From: Sabethes cyaneus | Taxonomy: Eukaryota; Arthropoda; Insecta; Diptera; Culicidae | Direction: 5' to 3' | Assembly: GCF_943734655.1 (NCBI RefSeq) | Contig: NC_071355.1 | Span: 24,806,768 to 24,870,767 of the forward strand | Length of the DNA: 64,000 bases | Shown here: piece after piece, positions 47,110 through 58,276 of the stretch | Position numbering within the stretch: position 1 is the stretch's first letter | Layout: each line of letters opens with the position of its first letter | Made by a program: the position numbers and the translations under genes | The notes under the pieces: generated by a model | What the model saw: only the letters and a program-made list of their open reading frames with translations | Database searches by the model: none | What the model was told of the DNA's origin: nothing

Positions 47110-47240
47110 TAACTATTGATATTTGGCAGGGCAGCCTTCAGAGAAATCCCTTGAAAAAGACACCAACAAAGTGTCGAAACGTCGGGAAAACATCAAACCT
47201 CAGTCTTGATAAAATTTTGTCCACGATCGATGCTGCAAAC
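47110..47240 (+). other. Penelope-style hammerhead-like relic
   Basis: CTTGAAAAAGACACC...GTGTCGAAACGTC at about 47150-47183 has a GACAC/GTGTC stem followed by GAAAC, the layout found at Penelope-like element ends that encode hammerhead ribozymes. The CTGATGA core is degenerate (TTGAAAA plus one extra base). Possible relic only. Confidence 0.3.
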
Positions 47241-47488
47241 TTACAAAGCAACCAAGCGTCTCCCTCTTTTACTGGGAATGGAGACGTCACCACACATTTT
47301 TTCTCGACGAAGTTGTAATATCACACTCGATTTTTAATCAAAATAACGACAATATTTGACTCTTGATCATGAATAATGGACGAGAGGCTTAATGGATGAA
47401 AAGCATACAGCTACTACTTGCTATTTCTTCTTACATGTTACTTTTTTTATAGAGACTGCCGAATTTGGCATTCGCCTCTGTACGTTTA

Positions 47489-47829
47489 ACTTCTTACTTC
47501 TTACTTCTTACTTCTTACTTCTTACTTCTTACTTCTTACTTCTTACTTCTTACTTCTTACTTCTTACTTCTTACTTCTTACTTCTTACTTCTTACTTCTT
47601 ACTTCTTACTTCTTACTTCTTACTTCTTACTTCTTACTTCTTACTTCTTACTTCTTACTTCTTACTTCTTACTTCTTACTTCTTACTTCTTACTTCTTAC
47701 TTCTTACTTCTTACTTCTTACTTCTTACTTCTTACTTCTTACTTCTTACTTCTTACTTCTTACGTCTTACTTCTTACTTCTTACTTCTTACTTCTTACTT
47801 CTTACTTCTTACTTCTTACTTCTTACTTC
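47489..47829. repeat. 7-bp minisatellite (TTCTTAC)n, about 48 copies
   Basis: Perfect or near-perfect tandem TTCTTAC for about 340 bases, with one visible variant (TACGTCT at about 47762). Because 7 is not a multiple of 3, all frames cycle through Leu-Leu-Leu-Thr-Ser-Tyr-Phe without stops, which explains the long false frames. Confidence 0.97.
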
Positions 47830-48600
47830 TCATCTCTCGTTTCTCATCTCTCGTTTCTCATCTCTCGTTTCTCATCTCTCGTTTCTCATCTCTCGTTTCT
47901 CATCTCTCGTTTCTCATCTCTCTTTTTCATCTCTCGTTTCTCATCTCTCGTTTCTCATCTCTCGTTTCTCATCTCTCGTTTCTCATCTCTCGTTTCTCAT
48001 CTCTCGTTTCTCATCTCTCGTTTCTCATGTCTCGTTTCTCATCTCCTCTCGTTTCTCATCTCTTGTTTCTCATCTCTCCTCTCTCACCTCTCCTTTCTCA
48101 TTTCTCTTCTTTCTTCTCTCATCTCTCATCTTTCTTCTTTCATCTCTAATCTCTCATCTCTCATCTCTCGTCTCTCACATCTCATTTCTCTTTTCATTTT
48201 TCAGCTTTTACTTCTCGTTTCTCACTTGTTCGTTTTCATTTTTCACCTTCCGTTTTCCTTTTTTCTATCTATACTTCTCACTTCTCGCTTTCACTTTTAG
48301 CTTTTACATTTCTCCTTTCGCTTTTCACTCTTCATTTTTCTCTGTTCACTTTAGGTACATGTTTATTTTATACTTTTCGCTATATATTTTTTGCATTTAA
48401 TTTTTTTCTTTTCACCATTCACTTTGCATTTTTAACCTTTCATTCTTCACTTACAATTTTTCGCCACTTGCTTTTCATCTGTCTTTTTACATTTTTCGCT
48501 TTTATTTCACTTTTCTCTTTTTACTTTTCATTGTTCATTTCTTACTCTTTATTTCTCATTTCCTACTTTTCACTTCTCACTTCTCATTTCTTACTTCTCA
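47830..48600. repeat. 14-bp minisatellite (TCTCATCTCTCGTT)n decaying into a pyrimidine tract
   Basis: Starting where the 7-bp array stops, a 14-bp unit TCTCATCTCTCGTT repeats about 16 times to about 48065, then decays through shorter TCTCATCTC phrases into C/T-rich DNA with TTTTCACTTTT phrases to about 48600. The unit is twice the 7-bp length, and the strand bias is unbroken. Confidence 0.9.
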
Positions 48601-49384
48601 CTTTCCACTGGTGTAAACGTTTATTTTATGCGGTTTACTTGAGGCATAGTGTAATACAAGTGTGAGGAATGCCATGCAGATGATACGAGTCGAATTATGT
48701 ACGACCAAATATTAACGGGAAACTAGCAGTCATTAACTTTTCGTCGGAGAGCCCAATTTCGGAAGCAGTTTTTGAGCCTAAAAGTTGGGTTGTGTTTATA
48801 GAAATGTATTCACTGTATTCTTCTTGCCAATCTGTACACAGCGAATATATTTTCTTGAACAGAATGTTTGTTTCAAACAAGAAAACTGCTTTTGAAATTT
48901 GACGAATCGACGACGACTAATTTCACCTAATTTCAATATAAGGTCATTGCAAATAATTTTTAAAGTTTTTGTCGGTGGGTTCTATAGCCTAAAGAAGTCT
49001 AAAGATCGAAAAATGAATGTACCAAGTGTAACCGTTTCTAGCACGAGAGAGAAACGGTTTTCCGAACATTGTAATCGATTTTGTAGGTAGTTTTTGGTAG
49101 GATTTCTCTTATAGAATAATAACGTATACACGAAAAACAAAAATAGATTTGGGCTTCAAGATTAAACTATTAAGTAAAAGGTTTAATTTTATTTGCTTAC
49201 CTAACCTTCGCTTTATTTGTACAATATTGGAAGGACAAACATTTTGTAAAATATTTGTAATGGTCTAACATATCTAATCCAGAGAAATTATTACATTTAT
49301 CTCAAGAAAATGTAGTTGTGCTGGCCAATGCTAACTATTTAGTTGTAATGCCGTCGTTGTCTTCAGATGCTTAAAACCGGGGTG
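48601..49384. other. Intergenic, no gene seen
   Basis: A/T-rich; no gene, RNA or clear repeat recognised. Confidence 0.35.
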
Positions 49385-50310
49385 GCTTATGTTGTTTCAA
49401 GCAATCATCTCCATCAACTCGATCTTGGGCCACTCGTCGCCAAAGGAGTCGCAAATCACTTTCAACCTGGTCGAGCCACCTTGTACGTTGAGCCTCTCTG
49501 TTGTTGGTACCAGTTGATGGTTGATGAAGTGAACTGTTTTCGTCACATTGTCGCCCGGTATTCTACCGACGTGTCCGGAAAGGGTGCGTATGTCCTCCGT
49601 GAGAGCCACGGCTTCAAGTCCATAAGCAACTATTGGTCTAATAAGGGTTTTATACATCGTCAGCTCCGTACGGCGGAGTATGCTTCTTGTTCGTAGCGTT
49701 TTGCTAAGGCCAAAGTAAGCCCAATTTCCCGCTTGAATGCACCGCTGGATCTCCTTGCTAGTGTTGTTGTCCGCGATCACCAACGATCGTGTGTTTCCCT
49801 TAAGGCTCTTCGTTTCATGTATATGGTCACATTTATTTTTAGCCCAATTCTTCGAAACTCCGCTTGCAGCCTAGCGTAGATTGCCTCCGCTATCACAAAG
49901 TTCCTCATCAAAGTCTTCTGCACAGCCTAGAAGTTCGCTACCCTCGGTGAAAATCATACTTCTCGTGCCCGCTCGTCACATCACCCTTTCAAAAGCGATG
50001 GTGAACAGCAAGCAGGAGCAGCCGTCACCTTGTCTCAACGCTCGCTGTGTCTCGAAGGGATTCGAGAGTGTCACCGAGATACCCAAGGAACACGTCACTT
50101 GATCCAATGTAGCTCTGATCGGTCGTGTCAATTTATCCGTATTCATGTATTATCTGCCATAGCTGATGTCGGTCAACTCTATCGTATGCTGATTTGAAAT
50201 CAATAGAAATGTGATACGTGGGCACGTTGTATTCCCGAGATTTCTGCAAAATGATCCGATGGCTCTCCTTTTCCCAAATTTAGGAAATAAGAGCCGTTGC
50301 CTTTGTTCAT
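49385..50310 (-). mobile_element. RTE-type LINE relic
   Basis: The minus strand reads VIADNNTSKEIQRCIQAGNWAYFGL, KTLIRPIVAYGLEAVALTED, then GHVGRIPGDNV, with further upstream pieces (50000-50230) matching the RT of the copies at 11208-13312 and 22773-24067. Frameshifts occur near 49795 and 50110, and a short deletion lies inside the C-terminus. Inactive. Confidence 0.82.
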
Positions 50311-50570
50311 CGAAGAGCTGCTAGTTGTAATGACAGGGAAGATATCCCAGGGATGTTGCGTCGGCCTTTTGAAATCGATAATTCTGAGTCCTACAGTAAT
50401 TACTGTAGCATCTGAAACTTGTTTGATAAGTTTGCATGACATTAATTAATACTTAAACGCCGTGTGAAAACCGTCGTAACTAATTCGTGAGATTAATAAA
50501 TTACCTATCCTAAAATTCTAATAATGTACGAATAAACTCTATTGACAAACTCGAATATCCAATGAGTTAA

Positions 50571-51310
50571 GGGGACATGAACGACTAAAATTTCTGAAAA
50601 AATTATAATTTGTTTATTTCAGATTTTGATTCTGAAGTTTTTTCCGCTTATTTTGAAACTAATTTTGTAATGATCCGACCACGGGAAGTGGCCGAAAAAC
50701 GATCATACACATAGGCATTCCAGTGCGGCGTGGAACAACTCCAGCGGAATAAAACGCCGCTCCTGGAAAACCACGATTTTCAAACTTTATGTACCTTTTT
50801 CTGGGAAACTACACAACGTATTGGAACAAACTTTTTTTTGTTTTGTTGGTAGTAGCTTGGCAAAGGCTTTTATAACTTTTGAGTGTCGTAAATAAAACAA
50901 AGCTTGAGAAAAACGAAAAAGAAGAAGAAAAGAGGGCTGAAAAAATAAAATTTTGTCCTCTTTTTCTTTTTTCTTTGGCTGTGTTTCGTTTACAAACCTC
51001 AAAAGTTATAAAAGTCTTTTCCAAGCTACTACCAACAAAACAAAAAAAAGTTTGTTCCAATACATTGTGTATTTTCTGAGAAAAAGGTACATAAAGTTTG
51101 AAAGTCGTGGTTTTCCAGGAGCGGTGTTTTATTCCGCCGAAGTTGTTCCACGCTGCACTGGAATGCTTATGTGTATGATCGTTTTTCAGTCACTTCCCGT
51201 ATTCGGATCATTACAAATTTAGTATCAAAATAAGCGGAAAAGACTGCAGAATCAAAATCTGAAATAAAAAAATAATTATTTTTTCAAAATTTTGAGCCGT
51301 TCATGTCCCC
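50571..51310. mobile_element. Complete foldback MITE, TTAA-type, 740 bp
   Basis: The whole element is two near-complementary arms of about 340 bp around a purine-rich centre near 50940. Its ends are GGGGACATGAACG and complement. TTAA precedes it (50567-50570) and TAAA follows (51311-51314), a TTAA site with one change. Relatives at 43391-43774 and 17455-18105 define the family. There is no coding capacity. piggyBac-type mobilisation is inferred from the TTAA target. Confidence 0.85.
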
Positions 51311-52330
51311 TAAAAACTATTCGCTTTCATTCGAACCCATTTCGATTTCGTTTAACTTTACTGCTTGTGAAACGTTTTTAATTTTCTAGTGCTCTAGTTT
51401 TTGCTCTAGTTTTTTTCATTTTACATGAAATTTTGAAATTTCGCAGGAAGTAGCTGTTTCAAATTACCGTAATAAATCTGACTATCTGTTAAATTAGATG
51501 GATTAGACAATCGGTTCACAACCATTTTTAGTTCGTGAGCCCCTGGCGGAATCCCCTATGCTATTCTGCCGTGAACTACATTTTTGGCGAACTCCCGTTT
51601 GGGAAACGCTGGATTAGACTATAATGAGAAGGTACAAGTATATGTTAACATAAAAATAAAAAGTATCTAGAATTTATAAATATTTATATTTTATATAAGC
51701 TTTACTCCTATCACACCAAAAGACAGCGCTGGACACCTAAACACAGAGCCCAAGTAACGGTCGATTTGGTTTATAGCGATCATAATAAAATATCCTATAG
51801 AATAATTAATAGATTTCCGCAGTCTCCGTTGGTTTGCAGTATATGCGCATTAAATTATATCGTGAATATTGATATCTTCAGAATAAAATCAACGCGCTAT
51901 CAAAATTTGGCAATATTTGAAAACTGGTTGTTTCAACAAAATAAATATATTGCCCTACAATATTACCGATAAATACCAATAAACCGATTGACATTAACTT
52001 TCTTTCTGGAAAAGACTCTCCTCTATATGAGCTTAAAAAATGCATGAAAACGGCAATATTGTCTCGCAGGAAAAAATTATTTTGGTATTGTACTCTAACA
52101 ATCTTCATAATGGCAGCAATAAATCTGCATATTAATAACACCATATTACCGGTAAATTAAAAATGGTTTGACAAGCAATCGCAAAAATATCAAGTTGGAT
52201 TGGTGCGCCATATTGTATTGCTACGGCCTATTTATAGCAAGTTCATGAGAGATGTGTCGCAATCAATTTTATCGTGGCAACTACAATAAATTTGCATTAT
52301 AAATAGTTTTGTCATGGTAACTGTCAGATT
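51311..52330. other. Intergenic, no gene seen
   Basis: A/T-rich with no supported gene. A patch near 51530-51610 (GAGCCCCTGGCGGAATCCCC) is GC-richer and may be an old repeat. Confidence 0.35.
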
Positions 52331-52396
52331 TTCCTCGACTGAGACGGTACTGTTAAACGAATCAAAATCGAGTGAAAGTGACCGAACCATAGCCTG
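52331..52396. repeat. End of a related hAT-like MITE
   Basis: Read on the minus strand from 52396 it starts CAGGCTATGG and runs to AACAGTACCGTCTCAGTCGA, the same layout as the ends of 21558-21948 (CAGGAATGGCAC to ACAGTACCGTCTC) but diverged. Only one end is recognisable. Confidence 0.55.
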
Positions 52397-53282
52397 CGTA
52401 CGGGAGAATTGTAAGTATCGTTTTCGCGGGCTTTTCCCTATTCTAGTGAAAGAAAAATCGCGCTGAATAAAAAAACACAACAAAAACAGTCGTCTCGGAT
52501 ACAATAGTTTGTTTAGCAATTCTTCTTTTGACATGTTTCCACTCCCAGTTCTGTGCCTGATCCCCAATAGAAATGTTCAAACCCGCTGTTGATTTACTAC
52601 TTCAACGTACGAGGACTTCGAGCCCAACCTGATGATGATGATGAACCTATTGAAGAGTTGTGTGAATTCCCTTGGAGATTTTCTTGATTTTCGTTTTGAA
52701 ATGCTCGCTAATCTTAAGCTTTCTTTTGAGTTCTTTTCTCTAGGACGTTTTTTAAACGTGAAAATTTGAGATTTTGTCGTAAAGAAGAAAAAATTTTGTA
52801 CGCTGTTCCGGCCAAGGTTAGTCAAGAGTTGTTTTTCACCCCCGCTGGGTTACCCTAGACGATCATCGAAATTTTCAAAGCGGAAACTGTTGAATGTATA
52901 AACAACGTCGATGGTTGCTAACCAATCGTTCCGCGCACTTCTGTTCTACAAACTGTGGAAACTAGGTCACCAATTTTAACTCACCTTGGTTCCGGCCAGA
53001 CATGGGGCAAAGACGTGAAAAAAGTTTCCTATAATATACAAAATTTTAACTTTTTCCGTAGTCTTTCGGTAACCATATGGAATATCGAAATCTAGAGCAT
53101 ATTGATTTTTAATGAATATTTTATATTCTATATTGATTAAAATTGTACTATATTTTTGAACTTGAGTTGATGATATTTTGTCATGATATTTTTGTGTTGC
53201 CCTCTAGTTTGTACAATGTAGCCTTTAGGTGAAAAACTCTCGTTATAATCCATCAGTCATCCATAATAATCCATTACAGCAT
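52397..53282. other. Intergenic and receptor 3' flank, no gene
   Basis: No gene is recognised. From about 53215 the sequence resembles the corresponding flank of the paralogous receptor (about 61690-61767), so the duplication that made the pair includes this 3' flank. Confidence 0.4.
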
Positions 53283-53288
53283 TTTATT
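53283..53288 (-). terminator. Candidate poly(A) signal right after a receptor stop
   Basis: On the minus strand TGA is followed by GAATAAAA, putting AATAAA two bases after the stop. The paralogue at 61768-63155 has the same arrangement. Confidence 0.5.
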
Positions 53289-53289
53289 C

Positions 53290-54671
53290 TCACTTTGGAT
53301 TGGTGGCACTAAAATTGACTAGATCAAATTGCACTAAAATTACCAAATGAGTTGCTAGAGAACCAGCCATCTGTAGAAAAACAAACAAAATGTTACTTCT
53401 CATAGAACAATTCGTCATTCACCTACCGTAAAAAATAACACCCAATCGAAATCAAACACTCTGCAGGATATTTTCGGTGCATGATGTTCCAATTGTTGGG
53501 AAAATGTTCTGAGCTCCCTCAGCAGCTTTCTGTTGCACGTACCGTAGGAAATTGCTTTGTGAATCAAAACTGCCGTTTGTTTACACTTTAAAATGTTCGA
53601 TCCAATCAGTAGTGCGATTTAGTGTCTCAACCATGCTTAAGCTTACCTCGGCATGAAGCGATCCGGAGCAGAGCACTATTTGTGCAATGAAGTACAAGGG
53701 CAGCGTATCGTAGATCATGTTGGACCAAGATACCAGCAGGGTATCGTTATCGGCTTGTGATGCGTACGAATGAATTACGCCGAATACAGAGAATATGGTA
53801 AAACCAAAGCACGCCGTCAAGGCAACCATAGCCTGGATAGAGTAACACCTGTTGAAGAACTCCACCGTGTCGCATAGCAGGTCGTGTAAGGTAGCGAACT
53901 TTCTTATGGTATGTTGGAAATTATACGTATCTTTTATGGATTTCGGTGAAAATTCCTGAGTAGTCTGAAATAAATGTCTTTACATAATAAGAATCTGATA
54001 AGCGATCGGAATTGAATTAGACTTGATATGTGTTACATGAAGCCTCGATTCAGAACAGCAAAACGGTTTCGTAGGGATAAAAGGGTTAACATTAGGTAGC
54101 AATTATAAATTTGTGTAACCAAGGTCGAACGAAGGAAAGGAACGACCATCAGGTACTCTGAAAATTGCTTGGTAAAAGTGAAAGCACCTTCGACGAAGAA
54201 CGTATAAGTTGTGCCAGCGAACAGGAAACTAGAAATGAACGCAGCGATACTGGTCATGAAGGTCGAAACAAAATGATGCTTCTGGTGGTCAACAGTAATT
54301 CCCAACTGTTTCAGGTCATCGTCGACGCTGGCAATGTTTGCGTATATTTCGAATAGCGACTCCACTTGCCAGCTATTCCACGTTGGAATGGCCAATGCAA
54401 TCATAGTGGCAAGCATAAACGATGCGTAGTAGCCTAAGTTTAGAAGCACCGAATCCGACATTTCCAACATGGCAGTAAGATTACGAAGCGCCACTGTTCC
54501 GAGAAATAAATCCACCATCAAGGTCAGCACCAATCCAAGCTGATCGAGTAGTGTCCGCCGGTGGGTTCGCCGTTGGAAATCGACCGTTTCGAAGTGCAGC
54601 AGAAATATCCTTGCCGCCAGATACACGGGACGGATTGATTGAAAAAAGTCGTCTATTCGGAACCAACGCAT
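53290..54671 (-). CDS. Gustatory receptor (7tm_7 family), paralogue A, four exons
   Basis: Minus-strand receptor of 401 codons plus TGA. The exons are 54037-54671, 53647-53977, 53427-53585 and 53290-53370. Signature features: start MRWFRIDDFFQSIRPVYLAAR, conserved NRFAVLN at the end of exon 1, FSQQL in exon 3 and MAGSLATHLVILVQFD in exon 4 (TYhhhhhQF with Y changed to H). Seven hydrophobic segments are visible. Intron 1 (59 nt) is phase 2, and the others are phase 0. Keeping the frame needs the acceptor AAAG at 53978; a stronger-looking TTTCAG 13 bases on would cause a frameshift. Length and exon sizes equal those of the receptor at 61768-63155 exactly, and the proteins look about 80% identical by eye. 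An insect chemosensory membrane channel is expected; ligand unknown. Confidence 0.92.
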
Positions 54672-55239
54672 TGCGGTCTTTGAACTGGACTGGATGACTA
54701 TTGGGAGGAGTGTCGTACCGCTTAGAATTCTAATGAGTGTAATTAGTGTTATCGACTGTGAATCAACTGTATTATTCAGTGGATAACAGACACTGCAGTT
54801 ATTTGAAATATTGACAATCTTATGTAGATTTCAGTAAGCTTCGTTAGTAATTTTTTTCAATTTTACTATTATTTTAGTTCTACGAAATATTTGAAAAAAA
54901 TCATTTACCAAAGACTTTCCAGATTGCTCTTAGTTCATTGGGGAGCGACCAACCCGCAAAACCCGAAACTTACTATACTTTATGTGTCTACGCTGAGGAC
55001 CGTAGAACCCGAATATGTGGACGTGAATAATCTGCAGATGTAAATTTTTATGCTGGATGTGGATGATTGTGCTAGAGAAGAATCTGAAGCTGCATGTATT
55101 GGTTACGAACACTGGGGCACGTGCCCCACTCTTCCTTTAAAATTTAACATACTACAAAATAATTTTTATAACCCAAAAGTCAACGGTTTTAATTTAATCT
55201 GCCGCTACTTTTGTGATAAGTAAATTAATTGAGTAAAAG
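54672..55239. other. Upstream region of receptor paralogue A
   Basis: About 90 bases upstream of the start resemble the matching place before paralogue B; the best-kept block is CTTAGAATTCTAATGAGTGT at 54721-54740, continuing AATTAGTGTTATC to 54753. This may be a shared promoter element. No gene is seen in the rest. Confidence 0.45.
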
Positions 55240-56868
55240 TAGTCTAATAAAGTCCAATTTCAAGTCCAGCTATAATTTAAATTTCAGGTCCAAGTCTCAA
55301 ACCGAATATGTGTAATTCCAAATATTACCAAGCTCAACTGCCATTTGAATGCAATTTATATCCCATTTCAAATCCAAAACCTACTCCTGGTGAAAAGAAA
55401 ACGGAAAAGAGTGCAAGGCAAAATGAGACAAAAACTGAAAAAACGAAATAAGAAAAGAGAAAAAATGTGAGAAAGCAAACTGGCATGGAAAAAAGCTATA
55501 TGAAAAACCGTGATACAATTGAACGGAAAACGGGACATGAAAAAGGAAAAAAATGAAAAAGAAGAAAACGGGAGAACATTGGGAAAAGGTGGAAAAAAGA
55601 GGAGACTGGATACAAAAAGAGGAAAAACGAAAGAAAACAAAAAGAAAAACGAGGGAAGGAAACGAGGTAAATTGGAAAGAAAATGAACACAAACTAGACA
55701 GAAAAGAGAAAAAACAACAAAAAAGGAAAAAAACGGAAGAAAAAAAGCGAAAGTACGGGAGCAGGAAGATTGAGAAACGAGAATAGTGAACGAGAAAAAT
55801 GGTTTTACATTTGGCTGAAAACAAAAAACAGAGCGTGTCAGAGTAGGAGGAAAAGTAGTACGTAATAAGAAAACTGGAACAAACGAGGACAAAAAACAGG
55901 CAGTAAACAGTGGGGAAAGAAAAGAGAAAACACCTGGAAAAAAATAAAGAAAAACGAGTGAAAGGGAGGCAAAACGACACAAATGTAGGAAAGACGGAAC
56001 AGAAAAGAAAAAAAAAACAAAATAGAATAGGTGAAAAACGGGAAAAATAAGAAGGAAAACGAGACGAGAAAAGGAAAACGAAACAGAAACCAAGAGAAAC
56101 CAAACGGAAAAAGAAGCATAGCATAGAAAGAAAACAGAAAATAGATAGAAGAAAAGGAAAAACATAAGACAAAAGGGAAACGGGATTGGAAAACGAGACA
56201 GAAAAAGAAGAAACGAAAAATTGGAAAAAACGAACCAAATAAAGAGGCAAAACTGCAAGAGGCAAGAGGGCTGTTTTTGGCTTCGTTTTTTTCCTTGACC
56301 GGTTTTCAGCAAAAGACCGAAGATTTAAAAAAACAGGGCATCTAAAAGAGGAAAAACGGAACAGACGAAGACGAAAACAAGAAGGAGTATTAGAAAAAGA
56401 CATAAACGAAAAAGGGAAAAGATGGGAAATGAGAAAAATATTACAAACATTCAGTGAAATTGAACTGAGGACTGATAATAAGAAAAAATGGGACAAGAAA
56501 TGAAGAAAATGGGACAATGAAGTAGAAAATACAAGACAGAAGAAAGAAAAAGAGGAGAAATGGAAGTAAAAAGAAATATGCAGGCAAAACACCAGAAAAC
56601 GGAAAAAAATGGCAAAACGGGATTGAAAATGAAAAACAGAACACTAGAAAGGTGAAACGTGTGGAAGAGTGAAACAAAATATGTCAATCTTAATTTCAAG
56701 TAAAACTTTATATTTAATTTCATATTCATGTCCACATTTAAATATACCTTAATGTCCAATGTTAAGTTGCATATCCGATTTTAAGTCCAATTTCTAGCTT
56801 AATTTAATAATAATTTTAAGTCTAATTTATTCTTTGATTGCAAATCCAATTTCAAGTTTTTTTTTATG
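55240..56868. repeat. Composite repeat: TCAAGTCC array, 1.3-kb purine tract, TCAAGTCC array
   Basis: 55240-55384 and 56680-56868 are degenerate AATTTCAAGTCC-type arrays; between them 55385-56670 is almost pure A/G. The order and motifs repeat those at 24650-25650 and 22065-22690. Very long minus-strand frames (to 403 codons, Phe/Ser/Leu-rich) arise from this composition and have no domains. Confidence 0.75.
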
Positions 56869-56869
56869 T

Positions 56870-56961
56870 AAGAGGCTTGTCTGTAGCCAAAACCAGGTCT
56901 GTGACAGGACGTCATAAGAGGCTTATCGGTAATTAAAAACAGGTCCCTGACAGGGCGTCAT
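56870..56961. repeat. Two tandem copies of a 46-bp unit
   Basis: Two copies (56870-56915 and 56916-56961) start AAGAGGCTT and end GTGACAGGACGTCAT or CTGACAGGGCGTCAT. A T-run precedes them. The sequence resembles a short retroelement tail. Confidence 0.75.
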
Positions 56962-57004
56962 GCTTTCGTAGCAATGCAATGGGTTGTATTCTCAGTCACC
57001 TCCC

Positions 57005-58262
57005 TGGTCGACTGCTGGACTGCCTCGATTGCTCAACTGTTTGACTAGACTGCTCGACTGAACTGGTCGATTAGATTGCTCGATTTAATTGCTCGGCTGG
57101 ACTGCTTAACTGAACTGTTCAACTGAACTGTTCGATTCGACTGCTCGATTCAGCTGCTTGATTGGACAGTTCTATTTAACTGCTCGAGTGGACTACTCGA
57201 CTTAACTACTCGATTCGACTGCTTAACACATTTGCTTGACTTACTACTCGACCCGACTGCTCGACTTAACTGCATGATTGAACTGCTCGACTGGACTGTT
57301 CGATTCGACTGCTCGTCAGGACTGCTTGACTGAACAGCATGATTCATCTGCTCGACTCAACTGTTCGATTTGACGCTCGACTCAACTGCACGTTTCAACT
57401 GCTTGATTCCACTGCTCGACTAGACTGGTCTACTGGACTACTCGACTCAACTGCTCGAATGAACTGACTCAATTCGAATCGGCTGCTCGACTCAACTGCT
57501 CAACCCGATTGCTCGATTCAACTGCTCGACTAGACTACTCGATTTGATTGCTCGGCTCAACTGACAGCTTGATTCAACAGCTCGACTTAGCCACTCAACC
57601 CGACTGCTCGACTTAACTATTTGACTCGACAGCTCGATTTAACTGCTCGATTCAACTGCTCGACTCAACTGTTTGACTTAACTGCTCGACTGAACCACTT
57701 GACCCGACTACTTGACTAAACTGTTCGATTCGAGGCCGCGACTCAACTACTCGACTAGACTACTCGATTCAACTGCTCGACTGGGCTACTCGACTTAACT
57801 GCTCGATTATACTGCTCGGTTCAACTGCCCAACTCGTCTGCTCCACTCAACTGCTCGGCTGGTCTGCTTGACTGAACAGCTTGGTTTAGCTGCTCGATTT
57901 GACTGCTCGACTCAGCTGCTGAACTGGACAACTCGACTCAACTGCTCGAATAAACTGTTCGACTGGACTACTCGACTTAACTACTCGAATGAACTGCTCG
58001 ACACAACTGTTCGACTTAACCGCTTGACTCAACTGCTTGATTAAACCATTAGATTCGACTGCTCGATTCAAGTGCTCGACTAGACTACTCGATCTAACTG
58101 CTCGACTCGACTACTCTACTTACCTACTCGACTAAACTGCTCGACTTGACTGCTCGACTTGACCACTCGATTCAACTGCTCGACTCGACTGCTCGATTTG
58201 ACCACCCGACTTGACTGTTCGACTCGACTGCTCGACCCAACTGCTAGACTCGATTGCTTGTC
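57005..58262. repeat. Degenerate 10-bp minisatellite (CTGCTCGACT)n
   Basis: About 1.26 kb of CTGCTCGACT, CTGCTCGATT, CTACTCGACT, CTGTTCGACT and similar units, alternating with CAACTGCTCG phrases, in a 10-bp register. Substitutions are spread evenly, so the array is old or gene-converted. Minus-strand frames reading SSSPVEQFIRAV-type repeats are by-products. Confidence 0.92.
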
Positions 58263-58276
58263 ACGATGTCATATGT

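Noticed and set aside
47392..48400. Two overlapping frames of 302 and 311 codons, Leu/Ser/Tyr/Phe-rich
   Set aside because: They are translations of a 7-bp array and its 14-bp derivative; 7-bp units stay open in every frame without a stop triplet.
55368..56592. Minus-strand frames up to 403 codons, Phe/Ser/Leu-rich, looking like membrane proteins
   Set aside because: They run through a 1.3-kb purine tract. The same artefact appears in several frames and in the tracts at 22 and 25 kb, and no domain is visible.
57150..58071. Minus-strand frames with SSSPVEQFIRAV-type repeats
   Set aside because: Produced by the 10-bp minisatellite read out of phase.
57005..58262. CRISPR-like array
   Set aside because: Units are about 10 bp without unique spacers, and the genome is eukaryotic.
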